Origin: Perkinsus olseni
Taxonomy: Eukaryota; Perkinsozoa; Perkinsida; Perkinsidae
Length of the DNA: 30,810 nt
Direction of reading: 5' to 3'
NCBI GenBank assembly: GCA_013115135.1
Contig: JABANP010000585.1
Span: 1 to 30,810 of the forward strand
Shown piece after piece: positions 1 through 8,315 of the stretch. The notes under the pieces were generated by a model. The model did no database searches. It had not been told where the DNA came from and was given only the letters and a program-made list of their open reading frames with translations. The position numbers and the translations under genes were made by a program. Positions within the stretch are counted from its first letter, which is position 1. Each line of letters starts with the position of its first letter.

Positions 1-154
1 TCATACACCTAGAACAAACACCTGAGGGCCTGAGGCTGAGGCATTGGTTAAGAGCCTCATCTTCGGGCTTCAGAGAGAAACTCGTTTCCCCTCATCCTCC
101 TCAACTTTGCTTATGGCTACTGTCGGCTGGGAAAAGTTCTCATCGTCTGCGCTT

Positions 155-181
155 TGAACTCTTATGAATCATAAGAGTTCA
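155..181. repeat. Odd palindrome, 13-bp stem, 1-nt centre
   Basis: Arms 155-167 and 169-181 are perfect reverse complements around a single A at 168. Confidence 0.9.
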
Positions 182-410
182 CAGTGCAGACCAATCATAA
201 GTTACGATCCCACTGAAGTCGGTAAGAACAAGTTCTACTGAACCGGGGATGAAGCCTGTTAACGGAGCAAGAAGCTGAGAATTGGTTCTTTGCTTCCCGA
301 CAACCGTGCACCATTTAGCAGAACAAACCAACTGGATATGATACGTTTTCAAGAGAGTCCGTCATATTTTATTCACCTCTTATACAGAGGCCCTGGCATG
401 GACCGGTTGT

Positions 411-430
411 CAGAGAGTCTCTGACAGAGA
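411..430. repeat. Foldback triplet, X = cagaga
   Basis: X 411-416, inverted copy 418-423, X again 425-430. The flanking bases t410 and c431 are complementary to the two spacers, so the inserted block is the reverse complement of the 8-mer. Confidence 0.85.
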
Positions 431-810
431 CGGTTGCCCGAGAATGTGGTATTGCACAGGCCTCAAGCTAAGGTCTGTGCAATACCCACTCGCGAATGCG
501 GCGGCCGTAAGCGGATCCTCCAGTCTTCCGGGGAGATCGAATTCTGACCATCGGACGTGCCGTGGACTCCAGTTAGCTAACAACCAGTGACGCCGACATC
601 ACGACCCTGAGGGCCGGGCCGGACTCTCCGTTTCAAATAATGTGAGAGCCCCGCCCGACTGTTTACGAACCGTGGCTTTCGAAATACATGCCCCCAGTGC
701 CCCCCCCCACAGATCCATCGAGACCGAAGCCACCGATGCCCTCTCTCCCTGGGGGAGAGGGCAAACCAGAGGACCACCCACGCCACTCACCGTCCCGCTA
801 ACGGTTTTCG

Positions 811-830
811 TTTAGTGACTAAACTTTAGT
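811..830. repeat. Foldback triplet, X = tttagt
   Basis: X 811-816, inverted copy 818-823, X again 825-830. The spacers g817 and c824 are complements of the flanking bases c831 and g810. Confidence 0.85.
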
Positions 831-862
831 CGCTAGTAACTCAACAATAAAAGAACAACCAA

Positions 863-882
863 CCAAAAGTTTTGGTCCAAAA
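863..882. repeat. Foldback triplet, X = ccaaaa
   Basis: X 863-868, inverted copy 870-875, X again 877-882. The spacers g869 and t876 are complements of c883 and a862. Confidence 0.85.
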
Positions 883-998
883 CACGAATAACCAACACCA
901 TGGTCAGGGTCTTACACCAAAAACAATAGCAACCAGCAAGGGCTTCTGCCCTGCCGGACCATAACGCGCTCGCCTCTTCGATCAATAGACCAGCGATT

Positions 999-1021
999 TC
1001 GCCCACTTCCGAAGTGGGCGA
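999..1021. repeat. Odd palindrome, 11-bp stem
   Basis: Arms 999-1009 and 1011-1021 pair perfectly around c1010. No third copy of the word is present. Confidence 0.9.
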
Positions 1022-1035
1022 CATCGAAATCGAAA

Positions 1036-1358
1036 GAGATTGGAGGATCGAGGACCCGCCTGATTACAAGCTATCTTCTGTGACACGACCAATCCTTATT
1101 CGTGATGCTTGCTGTGAAGTCCGTGTTTTGCCGCATAGCTTTGTCAGTTTTACGTTGTGATACTCACGTACTTCAGGTGCTCTCTTTTCTCTATTTCGTC
1201 AGCATCGCTCCGACAGGGAGGATATTCTCATCTCAGGAGACACTGTTGAGTTTTACGAAGGCCAGCCGTCGATAACTCCTCTCGGGGACTCCTCTGGGCG
1301 ACACTGTTCAGTGCCAGTGACACTGAAGCAGTGTCCGCGGTATTAACTTTTGTTGGTT
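1036..1358 (+). repeat. Decayed copy of the gene-family 3' flank module
   Basis: This stretch aligns by eye with the flank downstream of gene copies 4 and 6 (13487-13806, 23452-23700). It begins with the shared word ggaggatcgagga, passes through the shared word gatactcacgtacttca, and ends near the motif read as gaattttgg in the other copies. No copy of the secreted-protein gene lies immediately upstream, so this is probably a relic of a lost or rearranged unit. Confidence 0.75.
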
Positions 1359-1576
1359 AGTATCAGTAACGTATAAAGGGGAACTATGGGCGATGGCATC
1401 GCCATGGATGCTGCTTCTATTACTGTCATTTCCACTGCTGCTACTGCCGCCGTTTCTAAATTAGAAATTAAATTAGCATTAAATGCGGCAGCCGTAGTAC
1501 GGCTATTGCTGAATAGATGAACTTCAGCCGATTCCGTCGAGTTGTTCAGTTATACTAATGCCAGTGCCCAGTCAGC
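1359..1576. other. Spacer shared in part with 24580-24670
   Basis: From about 1486 the sequence matches 24587-24670, the left shoulder of the large segmental duplication. At 1390-1410 there is a probable decayed foldback (gcgatg, g, catcgc). Parts of 1380-1430 also resemble 23880-23920. No gene is supported. Confidence 0.5.
1569..1576. repeat. 8-bp target-site duplication (left)
   Basis: CAGTCAGC flanks the hAT-like element here and at 2574-2581. It occurs once at 24663-24670 in the paralogous uninserted locus. Confidence 0.9.
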
Positions 1577-1792
1577 CAGGGTGGTTGATGAGTGGAAAGG
1601 ATCGTTACAAAGTTTCCGGGAAAGGAAAGAATTGTAACAGGAAAGAATGGGACCGGAAAGGACGGAAACTTTCCAGGGAAAAACCATATTTCTAAAGAAT
1701 GTTGCCATTTTCTAAAGAGCGTTCGCGCTCGCCCGAGAGAGGATTGGGACTACGCTTTTAACTCTCGGATAACCTATGACCTATAACCCTAG

Positions 1793-1879
1793 GCCTTCGG
1801 GTTTGAGGTGATGGTTGCCCGAAGGGCGACCTGAGTCGGGTTTCGGGTTGACGGGGGTTACGGTCAGTACTCCACTAGG
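1793..1879 (+). repeat. Dispersed module shared with 30725-30810
   Basis: About 87 bp beginning gccttcggg, containing gcccgaagggcgacctgag and ending tccactag. It is nearly identical at the right end of the window, suggesting that both belong to the same transposon family. Confidence 0.8.
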
Positions 1880-1907
1880 TCTTTTTTTCTTCAGTTTTTC
1901 TCCTTCT

Positions 1908-1960
1908 TTAGATTTTCGCCTTCTCGCTTAGATTTTCGCCCTCTCGCTTAGATTTTCACC
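1908..1960 (+). repeat. 20-bp tandem repeat, about 2.6 copies
   Basis: The unit tta-gattttcgcc-ytctcgc repeats at 1908, 1928 and 1948 inside the hAT-like element. Confidence 0.85.
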
Positions 1961-2309
1961 GTCTACCAACTTTCCACTTCACGCGCGGCGAGCGAAATTT
2001 CCTTCGGCTTGCGATTTTTTTCTTGCGCTAACGCGCAAGACTGTTCGTGGTCAAGTTGACCGATATCCTCCCATAGGTTTAGCGCCCCATCGTGGCGTGG
2101 AAGTGCTAACACGAAGCTGAACCGAACTTACCGCGCTCCCCAATCCCCCAGCTGGTGGTGACTGAGTGGCGGCAAAAGTGCCCTCCCCCTTTCTTTAACA
2201 ATCCATTACCCCTTCTCCGAGAAGGCTTCTCGTCCCTACGCTGTCGATTCGCCGCTATGATTACTACCAACTTGTTTACTAAACAACGTTTAGGTAGTAC
2301 AACTCGGAC

Positions 2310-2346
2310 AATACCACAGCCTTGGTAGTACCAAGGCTGTGGTATT
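2310..2346. repeat. Odd palindrome, 18-bp perfect stem (25 bp with one mismatch)
   Basis: Arms 2310-2327 and 2329-2346 pair perfectly around g2328. The pairing continues out to 2303 and 2353 with one mismatch. It lies inside the hAT-like element. Confidence 0.92.
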
Positions 2347-2573
2347 ATCCGAGTGGCAAAAGCTCTCACTATGATTGGGAAAAATATTGGGCGCGCGATG
2401 CTGATATTCCGCGGGCACCATTCAAATCTCGCTCGCCCAAATTGCACCTTAATTGGCGATTTTTTAAAAAATTTCCTTAAATTTGCATTCTTTCCGGGAG
2501 TACTCCTTCCTGGAAAGTTTCCTTGGGAAAGTTACGGCAAGGAAGAATGATTCTTTCCATTTCAACCACCCTG

Positions 2574-2581
2574 CAGTCAGC
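2574..2581. repeat. 8-bp target-site duplication (right)
   Basis: CAGTCAGC, identical to 1569-1576. Confidence 0.9.
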
Positions 2582-3152
2582 AGTACTCTTGCGACGATGC
2601 CAAGCCCACCAGTGCAGACCTCGCGTGGGAGAACGACACCTACGGTTGCCAAAAGGTTGGGAGAGGAGGTGAGAAACGGGCGGAGGAGGTTGTCTTGACA
2701 TCTTTGAATTGAAGTAAGCGGAAACGGTTGCAATGGAGATCTCCGGCGCGTGAGACATGAGGATTGTCTCGTAACGATTAATAGTCCTGCTGTGACAGAC
2801 TAATGTCGCTGCTGTGACGTAGCGTCTAGTACACGCTATGTCACAGCAGCGACACGATTCTACTCGGCTGTCAAACTTTCACCGCTACAATAGCCTTTTC
2901 GCCTACTGCGTATGATTAGTCTCGCATAAGCATTTAACATCATCTTCTACCTTGCACTCGCGCGCATGAGTATGCATGCAAGATGAAGGTATCCCAGATC
3001 ACACTATAGATCACAATATCGCTCAAGTGCCCTCAAGATTGGTTTTTCTTTCCCTTTGAGCCCTGACTCACCGCTCCTGCATTATAACTCAGTACAGCGT
3101 GGCTATCCGAGTCGGGGTTCAACGAATAGTGATCCCGAACTCAGGAGTAGTT

Positions 3153-3172
3153 GATCGAATCGATCAGATCAA
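3153..3172. repeat. Foldback triplet, X = gatcga (decayed)
   Basis: X 3153-3158, inverted copy 3160-3165, third copy gatcaa with one change. The paralogue at 25213-25232 is perfect and obeys the spacer rule, so this insertion predates the segmental duplication. Confidence 0.75.
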
Positions 3173-3179
3173 TAATGGG

Positions 3180-3202
3180 ACCCTATTATAGGGTCACCCT
3201 AT
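3180..3202. repeat. Foldback triplet, X = accctat (7-bp form)
   Basis: X 3180-3186, inverted copy 3188-3194, X again 3196-3202, adding 16 bp. The paralogue at 25240-25246 has the word once, so the uninserted state is visible. Confidence 0.9.
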
Positions 3203-3583
3203 AACAACGCAACGCAACGCAACGCTTAGTGCCGGGCATTACGGGCACGCAGCCATCGCCCTTAAATGTACAATAGCCGGCCCAAGGACTCACAGCGGCT
3301 GAAAAGGCTGCGACATTGGCGGCTGAGTAGCTACAACATGCGATACGAACGACTGGCGAGCAAACAGGATCACGAAAACATGATCGGACTAGCAGGCGGG
3401 ATCTGCAGGAAACATCTCGAGTGGTATGCAAGAGTGCGAGTTGTGTGCTTGTGGGGCCAAGTTGCGTACAGGAGTCGGTCGCGATGGCAATCCTCGAGGG
3501 GAACCGGGTTGATCCGGGCGAAGATTTTTCCAAGCGTGGCCAGCGTGCAATTCGAGAGGTGTAGACGTTCTCAACGTTGCTGA

Positions 3584-4007
3584 AGTCACAAACCACGTCG
3601 CTCGCTTGAGTGTCCGAAATGGCCGTTTTCTACGCTTCTGCCGGTGCCGAGCAAAGGCTGGACGAAGCACACAGAAAGAATTTCTTTCAAAGAAACTACG
3701 AGGAGCTGTATGTTCGAGAAATGACTGCAAGAACTTGAGTGGAAACTCGGTTTATCGGAACCCCCAACGGAATAAGAAAGGTGGGGGGGAGGTCGTGAGG
3801 GAGGTGTAGCAGCCTGACGTGCGGACTCCGAAACGGCTCCTCGCTACCGAGGTGTAGCACGTCTCCTTCCACGAGATAGAGAGAAGAGGATGATGCTGTT
3901 AGCCTTGTCTCACCAGAAACATGACGCCACCGCCAAGATGTCCCCGGCGAGCCTCAATGAGGGCCGTGGGGAAGAGCGACCTCGTAAAGGACTCAAGAGG
4001 GAACCAG
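3584..4007. other. 424-bp block present only in duplication copy 1
   Basis: In the second copy the flanks caacgttgct and agtcgtctcagg are joined by just three bases at about 25619. No terminal inverted repeats or clear target duplication are visible, so a deletion in copy 2 is as likely as an insertion here. No gene is recognised inside. Confidence 0.6.
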
Positions 4008-4211
4008 GATAGTCGTCTCAGGTCTATGAAAGGTTCCCTGCAAAGGCTGCTGCCCGTGTAAATGAAAAAAAGGTCGTACAATAGCTCAAGCCGACTCGAC
4101 AGAGTGCCGGCAGTCGAATATCAAAGAATAGATGAAGCCGGTACCTAGTCGCGCCAAGAGTGTAGCATAACGGGAAGTATAGCTAACCGAAATAGACAAG
4201 CCGCTATGTAC

Positions 4212-4231
4212 AGCCAACTTGGCTGAGCCAA
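4212..4231. repeat. Foldback triplet, X = agccaa
   Basis: X 4212-4217, inverted copy 4219-4224, X again 4226-4231. The uninserted paralogue at 28080-28085 has the word once with the same flanks c and g, matching the spacers g and c. Confidence 0.93.
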
Positions 4232-4676
4232 GCCAACCTCGTGAGTATCTACTGGGGGATGTACAAGTATTGGCAAGGTTGATCTTGGCTTCGTACCGGG
4301 TCGAAACCCGGCCACCCCCGCGCCACGTTGAGGCGCTAAGATCCGTGGGGGACTATACCGTAAGCTAGCCTATGTGTGAGTGTTGCAGCTCATTGTCGAA
4401 ACTTGGAAACTTGCATTACTTTCATTGCTAGAAGAACGCATTAACATATGAAGAATAGGCAGAAGAAGTCTCAATGTTTGCTCAGTAGGATTCAGGCGTC
4501 TTCGGAACTGTTACTGTCAAGAAGTCCTGAGACCTACGACTACGTACGATGGCTTGCATTTACTATGAGGGACACATCAAACACCCAATGCTCAACATGA
4601 GGACTAGGTTAGTCCGACTAGCCTTAAACGCATACCCATGCACGTGGGGAGTGCAGGGTGGGCCTGAACCGTAGAC

Positions 4677-4696
4677 GGCCATGATGGCCGGGCCAT
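4677..4696. repeat. Foldback triplet, X = ggccat
   Basis: X 4677-4682, inverted copy 4684-4689, X again 4691-4696. It is shared with 28546-28565, so it is older than the segmental duplication. Confidence 0.88.
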
Positions 4697-4981
4697 CGTA
4701 GAACTCGGACTGGTTGCGGATTACAAACCCTTGGTGAGCTTCGTGGTTAAAGTGGCGTAGGAAGAACGAACCTCAAGTCAAGGAGGTTCAAACTGCAAAC
4801 TGGATGCAAACTCTGGAAAGTCTACCAATTCCGGAGAAATGAAGCCAGTGTTAGCTGTTACATGGCCTATAGTCGTTACTGTGTTGTCATTGTAGTGCCT
4901 GTAGGGGTTGGCTCTAGGCCCTGTAGTGGCTGCGCATCGTTCGCAAATGGAGAGTGGGTTTTCGGTCGAAGCTTTTGCGGA

Positions 4982-4994
4982 CCCTTTTTCTCAG
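4982..4994 (+). promoter_or_regulatory. Candidate splice or trans-splice acceptor upstream of copy 1
   Basis: A pyrimidine tract ccctttttctcag ends 37 nt before the ATG at 5032. The same tract and spacing occur at copies 2, 3, 4, 5 and 7. A role as a cis- or trans-splice acceptor is inferred from the tract-plus-AG pattern only. Confidence 0.4.
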
Positions 4995-5031
4995 CTCCGG
5001 TTACTTCTTAAGCACGGCTTCCTCGCAATCC

Positions 5032-5487
5032 ATGCTTTCTGCCATCCTTGTCATTGGAGTCTTCATCAGCGTCAATGATGCGTATCTGCCGGACGGGAAC
5101 TTCGCGGGAAGGGTTCCGTCTCCCTACCTCTCCGTCGATTGTACCTTCGTCCGTGGTTCTGGCGTCTCCTCTGTGCACATGGTGGTCGCATGTGATGAGG
5201 AAAAACTCGCAGCTGTAGGACGTCTCGAAATCAAGCCGTCGGCCTATAAGTCCGACCGATACGTGATCACGAATCTCAAGAACCAGAGTTACACGAGTAT
5301 GATAGCTTAACTGCGAAGCTTATGTCCGCGGCATGGATAATCCATGATGGATTCCTGAGGGACGATTTCGCGAGGTTCGAGAGGATCAAGGGCCAGACTG
5401 TCCAAGGAGATGATTATCGTGTATATCATGCCAGAGAGAGAGTCGGTTCTCCTGACTAGACTCACTAATACCTCTAATTCGCATTAG
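5032..5487 (+). pseudogene. Secreted-protein family, copy 1 (broken)
   Basis: The start matches the family ATG (signal MLSAILVIGVFIS, then NDAYLPDGNFAGR, then the cysteine motifs DCTF and ACDE). A nonsense change turns the conserved gaa of AELQ into taa at 5308-5310, leaving about 92 codons. Farther on, a 14-bp foldback insertion (5333-5352, X = atggat) shifts the frame, and another indel lies in the segment read as YARDTKS in intact copies. The ancestral stop is recognisable at 5485-5487. A frame upstream of 5032 stays open, but it starts without ATG and lies across the presumed acceptor. A truncated secreted peptide could still be made; a non-functional copy is more likely. Confidence 0.8.
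5333..5352. repeat. Foldback triplet, X = atggat, inside gene copy 1
   Basis: X 5333-5338, inverted copy 5340-5345, X again 5347-5352. Copies 4 and 6 have a single gtggatt at this place. The 14-bp gain shifts the reading frame. Confidence 0.9.
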
Positions 5488-5815
5488 CGGGGTCGTGTAT
5501 GAACGGGCTGATCTCAGATCAGTGACCTGGTTATAGTCACGTATTCCAGGTCGATCTAATAATAGTATTAATGATGAGTTGTTATTAGACCCATTGCGAA
5601 AGAGTGGAGGATCGAGGGCTCTTCTGTGACGCGATCATTCCTGAATCGTGATGTTTGCTGTGAACTTCACAGTGTGAAGCCCAATGTTGTGCCACACTGC
5701 TTCGTCAGTCCTACGTTGTGATACTCACGTACTTCAAGGGCTCTCGGTTTTTGGTCTCTCGTCACTATCGCTCCGACAGGATATTCCCATCGCAGAAAAC
5801 ACTGTTGAGTTGCAC
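5488..5815 (+). repeat. 3' flank module of copy 1
   Basis: This is the downstream flank shared with the other family copies: the tgatct foldback near 5509, the AT-rich trinucleotide run near 5560, and the ggaggatcgagg block. A 14-bp foldback insertion (5659-5678) disrupts the small open frame that is intact downstream of copies 2, 3 and 7. Confidence 0.75.
5659..5678. repeat. Foldback triplet, X = tgtgaa
   Basis: X 5659-5664, inverted copy 5666-5671, X again 5673-5678, with spacers c and g matching the flanks g and c. The uninserted equivalent near 8667 has tgtgaa once. Confidence 0.92.
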
Positions 5816-6630
5816 GAGGGTCAGTCATCGATAACGCCTCCCGGGGTCCTCAGCGGGCGAGATGTCGTGTGGCAGCAATTCTGATTCAGTGTCACTGAAA
5901 CTGAATCAGTGTGCCCAGTATGAATTTTGGTTCGCAGGTATCAACCATGCATCGAGGGAGATGACGGTCGATGACATGATGTCATTGACCTCAACCCGCA
6001 GGCGAAGCGGAGCATCGCTGCGAAGCGACGTCATCGACATCGTTTCGATCCTTCTGCGCTACATGTTTTTCATATCGCGGGTAGAACTCGAACACTGTTA
6101 TCCAGATTAACCACCACCAATTCCAGCTTTCTCAGTCCATGCCTAGGCTTAATGCTTTCTGAGCCCAGTGGAGTGCTGAGCAAGGTCGTGTAGCACCCTG
6201 CATAGGTTTAGCACCCTGGTGTTGGCTCAGAATTGCCCGCGTTCACTGCTGTCTGGGGGTAATACTACCTGCCCGTGCTGAGGAAAGGGCAGAATCTGTT
6301 AATGGCCGTTTTCGAGCGATGGATGGCCATTCGCGGTGGATGTTTGTAATCGTTTTTCTTTTGTGCCTGTGAATTTATGAAAATGATATAATGTGAGGGT
6401 TTATGCCAAATTGAAGCTGCATGACTTGCCCCTGCTCAGTTGTGTCTGCTTCATAAAACAGCAGTCGGGCGAACTGAATAACTCAACACAGAACTCATCT
6501 CTACTTCGCTAGCACATCGGCCAGAAGTCTAAAGCATTCGGCGACGGCTTTGAGCTATGAACCTATACACATTGTGTATCACGCGCACAGTAGCATCGTC
6601 TGTGCAAATCTCTCAGTGTGATACACACGT

Positions 6631-7045
6631 TGCGCGGTCACCGCGGTTAACGTGAGCCAAGGAACGGCGAGTGCGTAAGATCAGTATCTTCGCCCGATGT
6701 ATCCGACGGTTTCAACGTATCCGTAACGGCCACGCAGAGGCTGAACTGTTCGGTTCGTCCTGTTGCTACGTATTGCTTCGTGCTACGAATTGTGGTTGTG
6801 AATCGTACGTACTAGCTCTGGTCTGCCGTGTCTCTGCTACGACTAGTGCACATGAGTAGCTATAGATAGCTATAAAAGTATTGGTATTAACGTCTGTGAT
6901 GTTGGGTTCATAGATGGACGTGAACTCTCTTTCTATTGAGGATTCAGGCGTTGCCAACAGCGGTCACTTCCCCACCTTCGCTCCTCTACGCGGGGTCGAC
7001 GTCTATTCTGCGTTTTTCCTGCAAGGCTCACCCCGCGACCGCGCA
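6631..7045. mobile_element. 415-bp MITE-like element, copy A
   Basis: The ends are tgcgcggtc and its reverse complement, with a looser extension (gtgagcc on both arms). It is flanked by ACGT on each side (6627-6630 and 7046-7049). The inverted copy of the unit (near 15628) lacks the element and reads acacACGTgaac, a clean empty site. Because ACGT and the ends are themselves palindromic, a 2-bp CG duplication with ends ttgcgc is an equally valid parse. There is no transposase; the superfamily is not assignable. Confidence 0.85.
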
Positions 7046-7624
7046 ACGTGAACTCCATCTGCGATCGCCCTTGTTGAATCACTGTATGAAATTTTCGATA
7101 TCATCTTAGTAAGCAGTGGATTCGGTACATAGTCGTTTCCGAAGAGCACTATAGTTCCGTTAGTGGTCTATTACGTATCCGGTCTCTTGTCCCCTTGGTG
7201 GTTCGAGCACTTCTGGATTCGGTCTCTTCGTGATTCGAGGAATGGATCTTCGTCATTCTATATATTCGTGAGTTGTACAATTCCGCTGAACGTGGGCGCG
7301 CCTTGTATGTGTTCGATCACATGCGTCTCCGGTAGATGTCGATTTCGGATGATGCACTCTTCATTGAACAGGGTGCGAAGACGAAGTCTATGGCGCGCGC
7401 CACCCACTTTCGGATGGAGGTGTCTCCCGCTCGGGTGGTATCATGCAAAGGTCGTTCCGGTGGCTAGTGTGGGAGTCCTACACGGGAAGATGTCGAGTGT
7501 GATGAGGAAGCAGACGTCGGAGGTCTAATCGCGGCGGTAGGCCGCGAGGGACAGGGATGGGGGCGGCCATAGGCCGGCCGGGAGAAGTCGGGCGCCGTCG
7601 GGGGGTCTCGGGTTCTAGGCCTGA

Positions 7625-7655
7625 ACGCATACTTGTCCAAGTGCAAAGCGCAGGA
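7625..7655 (+). promoter_or_regulatory. Conserved upstream motif of gene copy 2
   Basis: A word of the form gaacgcatac-tyRtScacg followed by gtgcaaagcg lies about 230-400 bp upstream of every family copy (about 4630, 7620, 10614, 12468, 15000 minus, 22399, 28498). A variant in inverted orientation occurs at 2955-2990 and 25012-25046. Promoter or processing signal is a guess; shared ancestry of the flanks is the alternative. Confidence 0.35.
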
Positions 7656-7689
7656 GGTGTTCAAACAGTTATCTGAGACTCATGATACT

Positions 7690-7709
7690 TGTAGATACTA
7701 CAATGTAGT
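7690..7709. repeat. Foldback triplet, X = tgtagt (one change)
   Basis: First word tgtaga 7690-7695, inverted copy 7697-7702, third word 7704-7709. The spacers fit the complement rule. Copy 3 upstream (10685-10700) lacks the foldback. Confidence 0.6.
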
Positions 7710-7821
7710 AGTCGAGGTAGTTGTGGCGAATATCGTCACTGTGTTCCCACCATTATTGGGATTGGCTCTAGGCCCTGTAGTGGCTCAGGATCGTTGGCAG
7801 GTAGACAATGAGTCGTCAGGA

Positions 7822-7834
7822 CCCTTCTCCTCAG
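7822..7834 (+). promoter_or_regulatory. Candidate splice acceptor upstream of copy 2
   Basis: A pyrimidine tract ends in tcag at 7834, 37 nt before the ATG. Confidence 0.4.
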
Positions 7835-7871
7835 CTCTGGTTAATCCCTAAGCACGGTTTCCTCACAATCC

Positions 7872-8315
7872 ATGCTTTCCGTGATCCTCTTCATCGGAGT
7901 CCTCATCAGCGTCAATGATGCGTATCTGCCGGACGGCAACTTTGCGGGGAGGGTTAAGTCTCCCTACCTCTCCGTCGATTGTACCTTCGTCCCTCGTTCT
8001 GGCGTCTCCTCCGTGCACATGGTGGTCGGATGTGATGAGGAAAAACCCGCAGCAGTGGGGCGTTTCGAAATCAAGCCGGTGGCCGACCAGCCCGACCAAT
8101 ACGTGATCACGGATTTCAATAACACGAAGTACGGGAGAATGATTGGTGAACTGCAAATCTCTTGTCCAGAGCGTAAATTCGTGAGGAACGATTTCACGCT
8201 GTTCGAGAGGATCAAGGGAAAGACTATCTTGTACGATGATTATCGTGTATATTATGCCAGTGACAGCAAGTCGGTTCTTCTGACGAGTCTCAAAAATACC
8301 TCTGATTCGGTTTAG
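7872..8315 (+). CDS. Small secreted protein, family copy 2 (147 aa)
   Basis: I do not recognise the family; function unknown. Residues 1-17 form a hydrophobic N-terminal segment (MLSVILFIGVLIS) ending NDA before YLPDG, a plausible cleavable signal peptide, so the mature protein of about 130 residues would be secreted. Cysteines lie in the words DCTF, GCDE and SCPE; the odd number leaves room for an intermolecular disulfide. Residues 1-68 are almost invariant across copies; residues 69-100 and parts of the C-terminus vary. The first family ATG is chosen because the upstream acceptor-like tract and the loss of conservation mark the 5' limit. An 84-bp stretch (8178-8261) is identical to copy 3 although the flanking coding sequence differs, suggesting gene conversion. 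Intact, no intron. Confidence 0.82.
   Translation: MLSVILFIGVLISVNDAYLPDGNFAGRVKSPYLSVDCTFVPRSGVSSVHMVVGCDEEKPAAVGRFEIKPVADQPDQYVITDFNNTKYGRMIGELQISCPERKFVRNDFTLFERIKGKTILYDDYRVYYASDSKSVLLTSLKNTSDSV

Larger units (their letters stand above)
1..1035. other. Gene-poor left edge with foldback insertions
   Basis: No convincing gene is visible; open frames are short and overlap on both strands. The stretch holds one 27-nt palindrome with a single central base (155-181), an 11-bp odd palindrome (999-1021), and three X-n-X'-n-X foldback repeats (411-430, 811-830, 863-882). A second, looser inverted repeat lies at about 455-490, with arms reading GTATTGCACAG and its complement. Confidence 0.6.
1577..2573. 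mobile_element. Non-autonomous hAT-like DNA transposon, 997 bp
   Basis: The element starts CAGGGTGGTTGA and ends with its exact reverse complement. A looser match continues inward (TGGAAAG-ATC on both ends), giving a terminal inverted repeat of about 25 bp. It is flanked by the 8-bp duplication CAGTCAGC. The paralogous site at 24663-24670 lacks the element and has CAGTCAGC once. An 8-bp TSD with termini starting CAGGG is characteristic of the hAT superfamily (established knowledge); no transposase reading frame is present, so this is a non-autonomous derivative. The inside holds ttccgggaaa-type subterminal motifs, a 20-bp tandem repeat and a long odd palindrome. Its module 1793-1879 recurs at the right edge of the window. 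Confidence 0.88.
2574..5031 (+). repeat. Large segmental duplication, copy 1
   Basis: This segment is collinear with 24663-28900 apart from differences that each look like a discrete event. 3584-4007 is present only here. A LINE (25735-27918) is present only in the other copy. Several 14-16 bp foldback insertions are private to one copy (3180-3202 and 4212-4231 here; 25686-25705 and 28147-28166 there). The middle around 2762-2830 is diverged. No protein gene is convincing; open frames such as 3266-3583 are conserved in the second copy only as expected for duplicated DNA. A long imperfect hairpin lies at about 2813-2866 (22-bp arms, one mismatch). Confidence 0.85.
5816..7690 (+). repeat. Direct repeat unit, first copy
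   Basis: This is collinear with 8810-10684 at a constant offset of 2994 bp with only scattered substitutions, so the duplication is recent. It contains the gaattttgg motif, a spacer of about 700 bp, a 415-bp inverted-repeat element (6631-7045), a further spacer with a long open frame (7163-7528, no ATG start) and the upstream region of the next gene. The spacer frames show no codon-level conservation that I can separate from recent duplication, so no gene is called in it. Confidence 0.88.

Noticed and set aside
3266..3583. 105-codon frame also open at 25300-25620
   Set aside because: A second frame is open on the opposite strand over the same bases, the substitutions show no clear coding pattern, and the composition is arginine-rich. 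Treated as shadow frames of duplicated non-coding DNA.
4286..4310. gggtcgaaaccc as a tRNA T arm
   Set aside because: It forms a short perfect hairpin but lacks the rest of a tRNA, and it lies in duplicated spacer DNA.
4954..5031. Longer N-terminus for gene copy 1 (and 22635-22685 for copy 6)
   Set aside because: The upstream in-frame stretches start with GTG or TTG rather than ATG, run through the acceptor-like tract and are not conserved as protein in the other copies.
6671..6859. 62-codon frame inside the 415-bp element, repeated at 9665-9853
   Set aside because: It lies wholly within a MITE-like element, overlaps open frames on the other strand, and shows no transposase motif.
7163..7528. 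121-codon frame repeated at 10157-10522 and 15138-15515 (minus)
   Set aside because: It has no ATG start and is tryptophan- and arginine-rich like random GC-rich frames. Its conservation is fully explained by recent duplication, and the inverted copy carries foldback insertions at its end.
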